64,000 nt of DNA from Bacillota bacterium (GCA_023411575.1 JAEYOP010000039.1:100601-164600), one strand, 5' to 3'; positions 51,045 through 59,562 are shown, counted from the stretch's first letter. Notes: generated by a model from the letters alone, not told the origin. Program-made: numbers and translations.

Positions 51045-53459
51045 ATGATACAGCCGTTTTTGTTGAAGAAAGAACTGTGCTTTAAAGAGGCTCTTGATTT
51101 CAGTTTTTTACTGGATGCACCGGCGGGAAAATACGGTTTTACAGCCGTGAAGGACGGTCATTTCCAGGTGGGCGGCAAACGGATCCGCTTCTACGGCTTC
51201 AATATTCCGTTCGCAAGCCTGTATCTTCCAAAGCAGGAATCCGAACTGCTGGCCGAAAGGCTTTCAAAGGCGGGCGTCAATTTTGCCCGAATCCATGCGG
51301 AGGATGCCATTCCGTGGTCGCCGGAGGACGGCAACAATCTGATCGATTATACCCGGGGAAATTCCCGCAGCTTCGATCCCGAAAAGCTGGACCGGCTGGA
51401 TTACCTGTTCCATTGCCTGAAACAAAAGGGAATTTATATGCAGCTTGATCTGTTCTGCTACAGGGGTTTTCTGCCCGACGACGGGCTGGATTACCCTGAC
51501 GGCCTGATGAAATACTTCAAGCAGGTCAATGTATTCAACCGCAGGCTGATCGAACTGCAAAAGGAATTCGCCGCCGAATACCTCGGCCACCGCAATCCCT
51601 ACACGGGTCTCCGGTATGCAGACGACCCGGCTGTAGCGGTAGTGCAGATTATGAACGAGGATGGGATCTTCTGGTACGAAGGACGCGACCAGATCGGCCT
51701 GCCCTCTTACAGGGCCGAGCTGACTAAAAGGTTCAACCAGTACCTTTTGGCCAAATACGGTTCCAGAAAGGCGCTGGACATCGCCTGGACCAAAGAGGAC
51801 GGGACCCGCTGCCTGCTCGAGGACGAGGACCCGGAGCAGGGGACCGTAAGGCGGCTTGTCCACCTGGAAGGAACGCAGATGTACGTGGATTGGAAGGCCG
51901 ACTATAGAGGGATGGCTTCACCTGTACGCTATGCGGATTATACGGAATTCCTGGCCAGGATACAGCTTGATTTTTCCTATGAAATGCGCAATCATGTACT
52001 CTCGCTGGGAGTGAAATGCCCGATCAATATTTCGAACCATGCGCAGGGTGCTGCGGATATTTACAGCCTTGACCGGTATGCGGACGTAAACCAGGACAAC
52101 GCATACTGGAACCACCCCGAAACGGTGGATCATGAAAAGGCGGTCTTCCACTCTATGAACATGGTGGAGAACGATCCCCGCAAAACAGTGGTAGACAGCC
52201 CCTTCAAGCTGAACCTTGTAACCCGCCTGAATCATGACAGGGTATCGGGAAAACCGTTCATGGCGGCGGAATGGAATATTCTTTACGGTTCGGATTTCCG
52301 GAGCGATGCGCTTCCGATGGTCGCGGCCTATGCCTGTCTGCAGGACTGGGACGGATTGGTGCTGTATGCGTATCATCATTCGAACAGCATGGAGCAATAT
52401 GATGATTCTATGCTGGACCGGCCGTTCAACCTGTTTAACGATCCGGCGACCTGGGGCCAGGTCGCGCTGTGCTCTTATCTATTCCAGAAGGGCCTTGTAT
52501 CGCAGGGGCGGAACCTCCTGGAGGTGTGCTATTCGGAAAGGGACCTTTATGCGGTGCCGCGCAACTGGATTGCGCCATATGGCTATGCCAGCTATGTTTC
52601 CCGGGTCGCCGCCCGGTTTATCGGCCTGAAGTATGAAGGCGACGCCGATGTTGCGCTGGCAAGCGGAAATACACCCACGGGCGATTACACGGAAGCGAAG
52701 CATGGCTTGATCTTCTCCAGAAGCCATTACGTGGACGGCGCGCAGAAATACAAGGGACTGGACGCCTTCCTGAAGCGGCATGCCGAAGCGGGCGGAAAGT
52801 TCGCGGTCGTGCCGGCCGGCGACGAAGTGGACGAGGATTACCGGAATTACTCCCATCTATTGGACAAGGCAATGAAAAGGTGGGGCCTCCTTTCCGGGGA
52901 CCAGGGGCTTGTTGAGGACGGCAGGCTGGTTTCCGACACGGACGAACTGGATTTTGATTTCCGGAACGGAATCTTCCGGATCGATACGCCGCAGGTGAAA
53001 ACGGCGTCCGGCAATATAAAAGGCCGGGTGGAGCTGGGAAGATACCACTTTGACGTCAAAAATGAAAGGATGACCTTGTCGCTGCTGTCCCTGGACGGCA
53101 GGGATACCGATCAATCGGAGCATCTGCTGCTGGTGGCGCTGGGCTGGTGTGGAAACCTGGAGATGAAATTTGAAACGGGCGAGGGGGACAAACGCATTCT
53201 GCGGGATGTGGGCCACGGCCCCGTATCCATCGATTCCCTGGAGGGCAGTCTGACCCTTGCCGAACCGGTGACCGAAAACGGGTCGGACGGCGGCGGAGCT
53301 GAAACCGGCGCGGGAGCAGATACGGTTGCGGGGAAAGACGCAGGCTTTGCCGTATACCCGCTGAACCCGGATGGCAGCAGGATGAAACCGCTTGAAGGAA
53401 AATATAAAACGAATTTTATCGGCGAAGGCACGATGTATTTCGAGATATGCCGGAAGTAG
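51045..53459 (+). CDS. Clan GH-A glycoside hydrolase (cellulase-like fold), family not assigned
   Basis: An 804-residue enzyme without a signal peptide. The N-terminal 420 residues look like a (beta/alpha)8 barrel of clan GH-A: KRIRFYGFNIPF, LSKAGVNFARIHAEDAIP, the probable acid/base Glu205 in VVQIMNEDG and the nucleophile Glu409 in FMAAEWN. The C-terminal half is beta-rich; a short repeat of ETGAGADTV-like linker lies near 745-765. Proteins of this shape are annotated as cellulase-family or beta-galactosidase-like hydrolases. Since it has the same promoter architecture as GH35 and the galactanase genes, a role on galactan or pectin-derived oligosaccharides is likely. The precise GH family and bond are not clear from motifs alone. 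Confidence 0.75.
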   Translation: MIQPFLLKKELCFKEALDFSFLLDAPAGKYGFTAVKDGHFQVGGKRIRFYGFNIPFASLYLPKQESELLAERLSKAGVNFARIHAEDAIPWSPEDGNNLIDYTRGNSRSFDPEKLDRLDYLFHCLKQKGIYMQLDLFCYRGFLPDDGLDYPDGLMKYFKQVNVFNRRLIELQKEFAAEYLGHRNPYTGLRYADDPAVAVVQIMNEDGIFWYEGRDQIGLPSYRAELTKRFNQYLLAKYGSRKALDIAWTKEDGTRCLLEDEDPEQGTVRRLVHLEGTQMYVDWKADYRGMASPVRYADYTEFLARIQLDFSYEMRNHVLSLGVKCPINISNHAQGAADIYSLDRYADVNQDNAYWNHPETVDHEKAVFHSMNMVENDPRKTVVDSPFKLNLVTRLNHDRVSGKPFMAAEWNILYGSDFRSDALPMVAAYACLQDWDGLVLYAYHHSNSMEQYDDSMLDRPFNLFNDPATWGQVALCSYLFQKGLVSQGRNLLEVCYSERDLYAVPRNWIAPYGYASYVSRVAARFIGLKYEGDADVALASGNTPTGDYTEAKHGLIFSRSHYVDGAQKYKGLDAFLKRHAEAGGKFAVVPAGDEVDEDYRNYSHLLDKAMKRWGLLSGDQGLVEDGRLVSDTDELDFDFRNGIFRIDTPQVKTASGNIKGRVELGRYHFDVKNERMTLSLLSLDGRDTDQSEHLLLVALGWCGNLEMKFETGEGDKRILRDVGHGPVSIDSLEGSLTLAEPVTENGSDGGGAETGAGADTVAGKDAGFAVYPLNPDGSRMKPLEGKYKTNFIGEGTMYFEICRK

Positions 53460-53573
53460 CCGGATAGCCGAAAGCAACAGGAAATCGCAGATGGCTGCAA
53501 ATAAGCGTTAATAGCTGCAAATAGCCGCAAATCCTGCGATTTGTATCTACAATATAGTACAAGGAGGCGTACA
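53460..53573 (+). other. Structured spacer between two catabolic genes
   Basis: AAATCGCAG (53482-53490) and CTGCGATTT (53534-53542) are perfectly inverted. The loop between them contains three GCAAAT units, two of them within CTGCAAATA. No T-run follows the stem, so it is not a simple terminator; it may process or stabilise the messenger. Confidence 0.5.
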
Positions 53574-55406
53574 ATGGAAAAATTCATACTCAACATTATC
53601 CATCGTCCGGAAATGGTGCCGGAATATGCGGAAAAGGTGACCGGGCATGGAAAAGGCGAAGATATCGGCAGAAAGGATCTCCTCACGGAATCCCTGGATA
53701 TCTTCAAGCTGCAGCAGAAAATCGCCCATGACAACGGCTTTAAAACGACGATCCAGATGACGTATGCCAGCCTTTTCAACCAGGAGGCCATCGATCTGGC
53801 GAAGGAGCACCATGAAAAATACGGCGACGAGATCGCCCTTACGCTGCTGGGACTGCCTTGCAAGGAGTTCCGCGAGAAATACGGAACGAAGGATTTCTGC
53901 ATCTGGATGTTCTCCATGGAAGATAAAAAAGCCATCGTAAACGATGTGTTCGGGAAGTTCCATGACGTATTCGGATTTTATCCCGAATCGACGGGCTCCT
54001 ACTTTATGGATGCCGACCTGATCAACTATGTAAAAGAGACCTATCCTATGGTAAAGTGTGCAGTCGCCACCTGCTGGGAAGAAGGTCCGAAGGCTTACAG
54101 AACCACGAATAATTCCTGGTACACGTTAATGGACGGCGGACCGTGGAATCCCTGGATTCCTTCGAAATCGAATTCGCATATTCCGGCATTGAGCGAGAAG
54201 GATGACAGCGGAATCGTTGCGATCCCGCATTTATCAAGGGATCTGCTGGCCTGCTTTGACGGAAACGGCTCCAATTTCGGGACGCACCCGCAAAATGTAT
54301 TGCGGGGTATGATCTACAAGGATAACCAGTTCCCGTACCTTTTCAATCTGATTGACCAGTACAAGGCGCTGCAGAAGTACAACCGCGGATATTCCTACAA
54401 CATGATGTTCGTCGGCCCCGCATGGATGAACAAGATGGGCCGGTGGGAAGCCCCCTATGAGCTGCTTGTCAAGAGCTACACCGACGGCATGGCCTATTAT
54501 GCGGAGCTCAGGGACAAAGGCGAACTGGAAGATATGACAATGGCTGAATTCGCAGACTGGTTCCGGGACAACAAGCCATACACCGAGCCCTGCATCGCCC
54601 TCTGGAAGGATATCCTGTACGGCTCCGACAAGCAACTGTTCTGGTATGTGGATCCATTTATGCGCACCTGCGCCGACATGAACCAGGGCGGCGCCCTCGT
54701 GGACCTGAGGCCGTATGTGGCAAAGCTCGAATGGCCTGTAGGAATCGGCACAAAGCATGTCCAGGACGCATCCTATCCCTACCTGATCCAGTCGATGTAC
54801 AGGGCCGGGTACTTCACCCACTATGCCGGCGAAGGCTCAATCAAGAGCTGCAAATTGAGCTATAACGGGGAAGAGGCCGACCTTTGCCTGTGCCGTACGA
54901 AGGCAAGGTACTCCGAAAATGGGAATGACCGGATCCTGACCCTGGATCCCGTCGAGATCGAATTCAGCGATCTGAAGTTCCAGGTGACCACAACGATGAC
55001 TTTTGCCGAGAACACCGGCGAAATCAAGTTCTCCAGGAAGATTACCGGAATGAGCGATCCGAATGCGAAAGTGCAACTGAACGAATACATGACGGCCTGC
55101 TATGGAACAACGGAATATCCGGAGGACATGATGGGAATCGTTCTCAAATGCGTCGGACAGAAGGAGTCCCATACCATTGATTACGCATACAAATGCCGTG
55201 AGGAGAGCGTTCCGGAAGCAGTTAAGGCCGAAGCGACCATTCCCCAGGTCGATACGAGGGTTGCCGTTCTGCCGGTGAAGGGCTCTTTCAGCGCATATAT
55301 CAGAGAGGGCTATGCGTTCTCGCCGATGTACACTCTCGGCCTGACCACGGAAATTTCAAATAATGAGGAGGTAGTGACATGTCTCAAGCTGGAAAAGGCA
55401 AATTGA
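53574..55406 (+). CDS. Uncharacterised 610-residue protein of the galactan locus
   Basis: No known family was recognised with certainty. The protein has no signal peptide or membrane span. The first half has a barrel-like rhythm with TTIQMTYASLFNQEAIDLAKE, FGFYPESTGSYFMDADLINY and VAIPHLSRDLLACFDGNG, somewhat like the deacetylase/GH57/GH38-type barrels that use His/Asp metal or catalytic residues. The last 150 residues are a beta-sandwich. ATG at 53574 follows AAGGAGG. It lies 114 bp after the GH-A gene with no terminator between, so co-transcription from P4 is likely. A carbohydrate-active enzyme acting on imported pectin fragments is the favoured guess. Confidence 0.7.
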   Translation: MEKFILNIIHRPEMVPEYAEKVTGHGKGEDIGRKDLLTESLDIFKLQQKIAHDNGFKTTIQMTYASLFNQEAIDLAKEHHEKYGDEIALTLLGLPCKEFREKYGTKDFCIWMFSMEDKKAIVNDVFGKFHDVFGFYPESTGSYFMDADLINYVKETYPMVKCAVATCWEEGPKAYRTTNNSWYTLMDGGPWNPWIPSKSNSHIPALSEKDDSGIVAIPHLSRDLLACFDGNGSNFGTHPQNVLRGMIYKDNQFPYLFNLIDQYKALQKYNRGYSYNMMFVGPAWMNKMGRWEAPYELLVKSYTDGMAYYAELRDKGELEDMTMAEFADWFRDNKPYTEPCIALWKDILYGSDKQLFWYVDPFMRTCADMNQGGALVDLRPYVAKLEWPVGIGTKHVQDASYPYLIQSMYRAGYFTHYAGEGSIKSCKLSYNGEEADLCLCRTKARYSENGNDRILTLDPVEIEFSDLKFQVTTTMTFAENTGEIKFSRKITGMSDPNAKVQLNEYMTACYGTTEYPEDMMGIVLKCVGQKESHTIDYAYKCREESVPEAVKAEATIPQVDTRVAVLPVKGSFSAYIREGYAFSPMYTLGLTTEISNNEEVVTCLKLEKAN

Positions 55407-55591
55407 ATTACAGGTGCCCTGCCTGCTTCATAAGAGAGCTGGACATCGACATGTTCTATGACAAGGAGAAAAAGGAGTATTACTGCCTGCGGTGTCCGTT
55501 CACGGGAACCGAGGAAGAAGTCCTGAAGCTGAACGAAATGGCCCGGTTCAGGTATAAGAGCATGATGAAGCGGATCACGGATTTTGATTAG
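55379..55591 (+). CDS. Small double-CxxC zinc-ribbon-like protein
   Basis: A 70-residue protein beginning inside the last 28 bases of the preceding gene, with GAGGAGG 6 bases before its ATG. It has CPAC and CLRC pairs about 30 residues apart (YRCPACFIREL, YYCLRCPF), forming a probable zinc ribbon, then a basic helical tail (NEMARFRYKSMMKRITDF). The overlap and ribosome site support real translation and coupling to the upstream gene. The function is unknown; a metal-dependent accessory or RNA/DNA-binding role is possible. Confidence 0.72.
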   Translation: MSQAGKGKLNYRCPACFIRELDIDMFYDKEKKEYYCLRCPFTGTEEEVLKLNEMARFRYKSMMKRITDFD

Positions 55592-55700
55592 GCATTCAGA
55601 CTTTTGATCAGTGATTCGAGCTTCGACGAGCTATTTAGGCTTCCGACCAGCTTTCACGGGTTTAAGCCAAGCAAGTGGCAGAGCAAGTGAATTGCCAGGG

Positions 55701-55742
55701 GGCGTCTCAAACGGACAAACCGTTTTGAGAGGCCTCCTTTTC
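55701..55742 (+). terminator. Terminator at the end of the galactan locus
   Basis: GGCGTCTCAAACGG (55701-55714) pairs with CCGTTTTGAGAGGCC (55720-55734) around ACAAA and is followed by TCCTTTTCG. Confidence 0.85.
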
Positions 55743-55756
55743 GTTGAAAAACATAT

Positions 55757-56317
55757 TCATTGCAAAGCATACTCGGAAATTCTGGTATAAATCCGCTTGT
55801 TCTGCACCTGCTCGCTTTTAAAAAGGAAGAAGGAATGGACCTGTATGGGTCCGAATTTTTGATACCCTATACGGTCTCGAATTTCTTCAAATGGGCATTC
55901 GAACCGGATTTCCTGGCCAAGGGTGATATGAGGGGAGTAGGCCCTTTTTTCCGGCGGAAAGCCAAGTGCCGCAAGCGATTTATCCATCTCCGACGACAGG
56001 AGGTGAAGGCGGGCCAGGTCCCCGCCCAGTCCGAGCCAAAGGACGCGGATCCCATCCCTGCCGGGGAATATTCCGGGTCCGGAGGTTTCCAGCGTAAAAG
56101 ACTGCTGCCTGCTGCAGAGCTCCTGCAGTACTCCGTCAATTTGCTTTTGCTGCTCCGTACTGATTTCATCAAGAAATCTAAGCGTCAGATGAAAATTGCC
56201 GCTATGCTTCCACCTGCCTTTGACGGCATATTTCCGGAACCTTTGCTGCAGATCGAGGATGTTCTTTCTGCACTCCGTATTAAAATCAATTCCGATAAAG
56301 GCTCTGATAACGATCAC
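55757..56317 (-). CDS. thpR: RNA 2',3'-cyclic phosphodiesterase (ThpR/LigT)
   Basis: A 2H phosphoesterase of about 186 residues. The two HxTx motifs are HLTLRF and HITLGQ, spaced as in the family, with RAFIGIDF at the start. Such enzymes open 2',3'-cyclic phosphates on RNA in vitro; the cellular role is unclear. The start is uncertain: GTG at 56317 is chosen because the longer frame from ATG 56368 directly adjoins a TATAAT on this strand (plus 56367-56372) and has no ribosome site. GGAGAGG lies very close to the GTG, so a rarer start a few codons later is also possible. Confidence 0.88.
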   Translation of the reverse strand: MIVIRAFIGIDFNTECRKNILDLQQRFRKYAVKGRWKHSGNFHLTLRFLDEISTEQQKQIDGVLQELCSRQQSFTLETSGPGIFPGRDGIRVLWLGLGGDLARLHLLSSEMDKSLAALGFPPEKRAYSPHITLGQEIRFECPFEEIRDRIGYQKFGPIQVHSFFLFKSEQVQNKRIYTRISEYALQ

Positions 56318-56420
56318 CTCTCCAATAATAAAATTAACAATTTGTTCACCATTTTTTCGCAGATTCATTATATTTTATGGGTAAACTATTACTATACCGA
56401 ATGAAAGGGGAGTGTCTGGA

Positions 56421-56624
56421 GTGCTGGACAGCAGAAAGTGCATCGAAATCTATGAGTATTGCAGGAAACAGTATGCGAAGCTTGAAAAGAGAGACAAATG
56501 CTATAACCCGAAACATGATAAAATTGTTATCGCACAAGCTTCCAGGGAATTTCAGATGAGCCCGGATACCATCGAAAAAGCATACGGGCTCGCGGCCCGT
56601 CTAGTGCCAAAGCTGGTCGGCTGA
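56421..56624 (+). CDS. Small hypothetical protein with helix-turn-helix-like segment
   Basis: A 67-residue cytoplasmic protein starting at GTG 56421, 9 bases after AAGGGGAG; an earlier GTG at 56412 abuts that site. The sequence VIAQASREFQMSPDTIEKAY resembles a helix-turn-helix, and a basic stretch (KLEKRDKCYNPKHDK) precedes it. No family was recognised. It is divergent from thpR, and their 5' regions almost touch. It is probably a small DNA-binding or adaptor protein. Confidence 0.6.
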   Translation: MLDSRKCIEIYEYCRKQYAKLEKRDKCYNPKHDKIVIAQASREFQMSPDTIEKAYGLAARLVPKLVG

Positions 56625-56936
56625 CCTTTTGCGTCCCGTCGGCCGGGCCGGATAAAGCGCTATAATGCGAGCGGATATATTCGTTCAGTTCGTTCCATAG
56701 GGCGGCGCACCCGCCGCCTATAAATGCGGACATGCATTGAGATCGGGGACCGGCTCCTTATTGGCCATTCTGGGGTATGGACCGTCTGTCAATTCATCCA
56801 CCTGCCTTTTTTATTCCCATCCTATCAGTACAAAAGGGATATCTGTATGTCATATTATATCATCTGGATGAAATATTTTGGCGGTAAAATAGATTCGTGG
56901 TAAAATAGAACTATCAAACAAAAGGAAGTAGAACAG
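56625..56936. other. 312-bp region without a gene
   Basis: It contains a GC hairpin (GGCGGCG 56701-56707 with CGCCGCC 56712-56718) and, close to the aldolase gene, GGTAAAATAGA repeated at 56883 and 56899, which may supply a -10-like TAAAAT. Nothing else was recognised. Confidence 0.5.
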
Positions 56937-58229
56937 ATGAAATTCGAATTTTTGCATCCGGCAGACCAGTTGGTCATGATCATGGAAAGAATCTACGGAT
57001 ATGGAATGACGACCACTTCAGGAGGGAATCTTTCCATAAGGGACGAAAACGGAGATATTTGGATTACCCCTGCCGGTGTGGATAAAGGCTCCCTCACCTC
57101 AAAGGACATTATCTGCGTCAAGCCCGACGGAACGATCGTCGGCAAGCACAGGCCGTCCAGCGAGCTTCCCTTCCACCAGTCCACATACCGGCAAAGGCCT
57201 GATGTGAAAGCCGTACTGCACGCACATCCCCCGGCGCTTGTTTCGTTCAGCATTGTCCGAAAGTTGCCCGATACCAGGCTGATCCCCAATGCCAACCTGA
57301 TCTGCGGGGAAGTGGGAATGGCGGAATACGGGCTCCCGGGCAGCGATGATCTTGGCGAAAAGATCGCCGCCGTATTCAAACGCGGGATCAATACCGTACT
57401 GCTGGAAAACCACGGCGTCGTGGTAGTCGGGGAAGATTTGTTCAAAGCGTTCATGGCATTCGAGACCCTGGATTTTTGTGCACGGCTGCAGATTGACGCG
57501 TTAAGGATCGGCACTCCGGTTTCCCTGACGCCAAAGCATATTGAGATTTCAAAGAACAAACAGCATGTCCGGATGGAGGAATTTGTCCCCCAAAGCTACA
57601 GCAGTGCGGAGAGAGAAGCGCGCAAGACCATGTGCGAGCTGATTCACCGTTCTTACGACCAGAGGTTGTTTACCAGTACGCAGGGGACGTTTTCTACAAG
57701 GCTGGAGGAAAATTCTTTCCTCATTACTCCCTATATGACCGACCGAAAATACCTGGAGGTCAGTGACATCGTCCGGATTGAAAACGGAAGGAAAGAGGCG
57801 GGAAAGATGCCCAGCCGGTCGGTTCTCCTGCACCAATACATTTATGAGAAGCATCCCCATATCAATTCCATTATCATCGCGCATCCGCCCAAGATCATGG
57901 CCTTCGCGGTGACCGGCGAGTCTTTTGATTCCCGTACGATCCCGGAGAGCTACATCCTTTTAAGGAATGTTCCGAAGCTGCCCTTTGGTTCCAGCTTCAT
58001 GCAGCCGGCGATGGTGGCGGAGCATTTTGTCAAAAAGTGTCCCATTGTTCTGGTGGAAAACGACTGCATTATCGTGACCGGCAGTTCCATCCTCAATGCC
58101 TTCGACCGTCTTGAGGTGGTGGAGTACAGCGCCAAGGCGCTGATAGCGTCTAAAATCCTTGGCGATGTGGTCGTTATTAACGACGAGCAGGTCAGGGACC
58201 TTGAAATAGCGTTCAAGCTGGAGGTATAA
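56937..58229 (+). CDS. Tandem two-domain class II aldolase/adducin protein
   Basis: A 430-residue protein made of two class II aldolase domains. Domain 1 (1-215) has the sugar-phosphate loop TTSGGNLSIR, the catalytic-type Glu76 in SSELPFH, and metal ligands His95, His97 (HAHP) and His159 (ENHG), as in L-fuculose- or L-rhamnulose-1-phosphate aldolases. Domain 2 (220-430) keeps the fold (STQGTFSTR, AHPPK) but the matching Glu is lost, the first metal His is replaced by Ile, and ENHG is ENDC, so it is probably inactive and structural. Domain 1 would cleave a ketose 1-phosphate to DHAP and an aldehyde; rhamnose from pectin is a plausible source. The start ATG follows AAGGAAG. Confidence 0.88.
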   Translation: MKFEFLHPADQLVMIMERIYGYGMTTTSGGNLSIRDENGDIWITPAGVDKGSLTSKDIICVKPDGTIVGKHRPSSELPFHQSTYRQRPDVKAVLHAHPPALVSFSIVRKLPDTRLIPNANLICGEVGMAEYGLPGSDDLGEKIAAVFKRGINTVLLENHGVVVVGEDLFKAFMAFETLDFCARLQIDALRIGTPVSLTPKHIEISKNKQHVRMEEFVPQSYSSAEREARKTMCELIHRSYDQRLFTSTQGTFSTRLEENSFLITPYMTDRKYLEVSDIVRIENGRKEAGKMPSRSVLLHQYIYEKHPHINSIIIAHPPKIMAFAVTGESFDSRTIPESYILLRNVPKLPFGSSFMQPAMVAEHFVKKCPIVLVENDCIIVTGSSILNAFDRLEVVEYSAKALIASKILGDVVVINDEQVRDLEIAFKLEV

Positions 58230-58279
58230 GAACGGCCGGAGAGCGAATGCTTCTACAGGATATATAGGGGAGATATAAG

Positions 58280-58310
58280 AGCCCGTTGGCGGAAAGGCCG
58301 GCGGGCTTTT
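58280..58310 (+). terminator. Terminator after the aldolase gene
   Basis: AGCCCG (58280-58285) pairs with CGGGCT (58302-58307), inner GGC/GCC pairs extend it, and TTTT follows. It lies between convergent genes. Confidence 0.8.
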
Positions 58311-58314
58311 ACCA

Positions 58315-58866
58315 TCACACCGCCATGCTCATTATGTCTTCAAGCTGATCCAGCAAAAACTGCTTGCCTCTGTCATCTATAACTACCATATCATATTCGG
58401 TGCCGTTAAAGGTCCTTTTCTCCTGCTCAAACCCGTAATTCCGGGAGTTTTCATTGGTGACCGTCCTCGTCTTGCCTGTGGCCGGATAGATTTCCTCACT
58501 CAGAACTCCCATCTTTTTGAGCCTTTTGTTCAATTCCATCCCGGTCAGCTTTCTGCTGACGCTTTGATCAATGCACAGATTGACCTGCCTTGAAAATTCA
58601 TTCACACCGATCTTTCCGTCGGGGAAGCGGACCATTTCCTTCTGTTCCGGCGTGATGACGAAATGGGGCAGCCGGTTGCCTTTGCCATAGGAACCGCTTA
58701 TCACATTGTCCAGCACTTCGGTCATAAAATAGAAACAACGGATGGTTCTCGGATCATTCAAAAAACTGTCCTCCCCGATTGTTTCTCCCGTCAAGGGATT
58801 GATCCCCTTTGCGATTTTGACCAGAACGGCCTTGGCCTTTTCCATTTTTTCCATGTCGCTAACCAT
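58315..58866 (-). CDS. Hypothetical protein beside an SOS box
   Basis: A 183-residue soluble protein, not assigned to a known family. It has a helical start (KAKAVLVKIAKGINPLTGE), a central segment (NDPRTIRCFYFMTEVLDNVI) and a C-terminal VVIDDRGKQFLLDQLEDI. The phrase GINPLTGETIGEDSFLNDP followed by IRCFYF looks like a conserved N-terminal signature of bacterial hypothetical proteins. The start ATG at 58866 is 8 bases after AGGAGG. On its strand, TATAAT (plus 58978-58983) and TTGTAA (59001-59006) form a 17-bp-spaced promoter, with a LexA box just upstream of the -35, so DNA-damage induction is possible. Confidence 0.75.
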   Translation of the reverse strand: MVSDMEKMEKAKAVLVKIAKGINPLTGETIGEDSFLNDPRTIRCFYFMTEVLDNVISGSYGKGNRLPHFVITPEQKEMVRFPDGKIGVNEFSRQVNLCIDQSVSRKLTGMELNKRLKKMGVLSEEIYPATGKTRTVTNENSRNYGFEQEKRTFNGTEYDMVVIDDRGKQFLLDQLEDIMSMAV

Positions 58867-58977
58867 ATTATGATCCTCCTGATGTTTATTTTACCCAGCG
58901 GCAAGATGCGCTGCAATAATTTGCGGAATTTCGTTTAAAATCGGGGCCAATCGCCTCGATTCCCTGAATGCATTTCC

Positions 58978-59006
58978 ATTATATCCCACAGATAATAGCT
59001 TTACAA
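58978..59006 (-). promoter_or_regulatory. Promoter TTGTAA-17-TATAAT of the 183-residue protein gene
   Basis: Minus-strand TTGTAA (plus 59001-59006) and TATAAT (plus 58978-58983) with a 17-bp spacer. Confidence 0.6.
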
Positions 59007-59014
59007 TGGAAAAT

Positions 59015-59028
59015 CGAACAAATGTTCG
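59015..59028. promoter_or_regulatory. LexA (SOS) box
   Basis: CGAACAAATGTTCG is a perfect match to the Gram-positive LexA/DinR consensus CGAACnnnnGTTCG. It lies between the 183-residue protein gene (minus) and the 53-residue membrane protein gene (plus). Confidence 0.85.
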
Positions 59029-59189
59029 AATCCCTTGATACGACTCGCTTTTACAGCGGAAATATGCGGGAAATTATCGCTTTTGCGCATCTCTACAACT
59101 TCAGCCGTAATAAAAAAGCTCGTTATAGGGAATATTACAGATAGTAAGAAAGTGTTTGGTCGAAAATACGGAAACCCCAGGAGGAAGCA

Positions 59190-59351
59190 GTGCAGGAAAT
59201 CGATAAAAACGGAGAATACAAGAACACCCATATTGAAAAGAGGACGGACTACACGGCCGTTGCCATCGCCTTTATCCGGTATGCTTCCTATATCATCATT
59301 TTCTTTGGCTTGCTCTGGTTTCTGGTAAAGTACATCCTTCCCCTAATTTAA
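59190..59351 (+). CDS. Small single-span membrane protein (53 residues)
   Basis: A short GTG-initiated gene with a strong AGGAGG 5 bases before the start. The first 22 residues are hydrophilic (QEIDKNGEYKNTHIEKR), followed by one long hydrophobic segment (AFIRYASYIIIFFGLLWFLV) ending KYILPLI. The topology is probably N-in with the C-terminus at or beyond the outer face. A perfect LexA box lies about 160 bp upstream with no gene between. Small membrane proteins under LexA, such as staphylococcal SosA, halt division during DNA damage, so that role is an attractive but unproven idea. The stop codon lies inside the left arm of the inverted-repeat element. Confidence 0.65.
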   Translation: MQEIDKNGEYKNTHIEKRTDYTAVAIAFIRYASYIIIFFGLLWFLVKYILPLI

Positions 59352-59562
59352 CCTGTTGTGCCAGTTGACTTTATTCATTGCTCGGTGTTTCAAACTTAAG
59401 AGCCTGTAAATTCAGCCCTAGCTCAAAATCAAACGTGCCTCGCCTGTGGGCCGTAGTTGCTCGAGCAGGACGGTGATTTTGCTTATACTTGCTCGGATTA
59501 ACAGGCTCTAAAAGCATTAAACACATGATCCATTCATAAAATCAACTGGCACAACAGGTTAA
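59348..59562. repeat. 215-bp MITE-like element with perfect 21-bp terminal inverted repeats
   Basis: Bases 59348-59368 and 59542-59562 are exact reverse complements, ending in TTAA on both sides. Inside, AGAGCCTGT (59399-59407) pairs with ACAGGCTCT (59501-59509), and AGCTCAAAATCA pairs loosely with TGATTTTGCT, so the whole element can fold on itself. There is no coding frame. Its size and structure fit a non-autonomous mobile repeat, but no target duplication beyond TTAA is clear. Confidence 0.7.
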
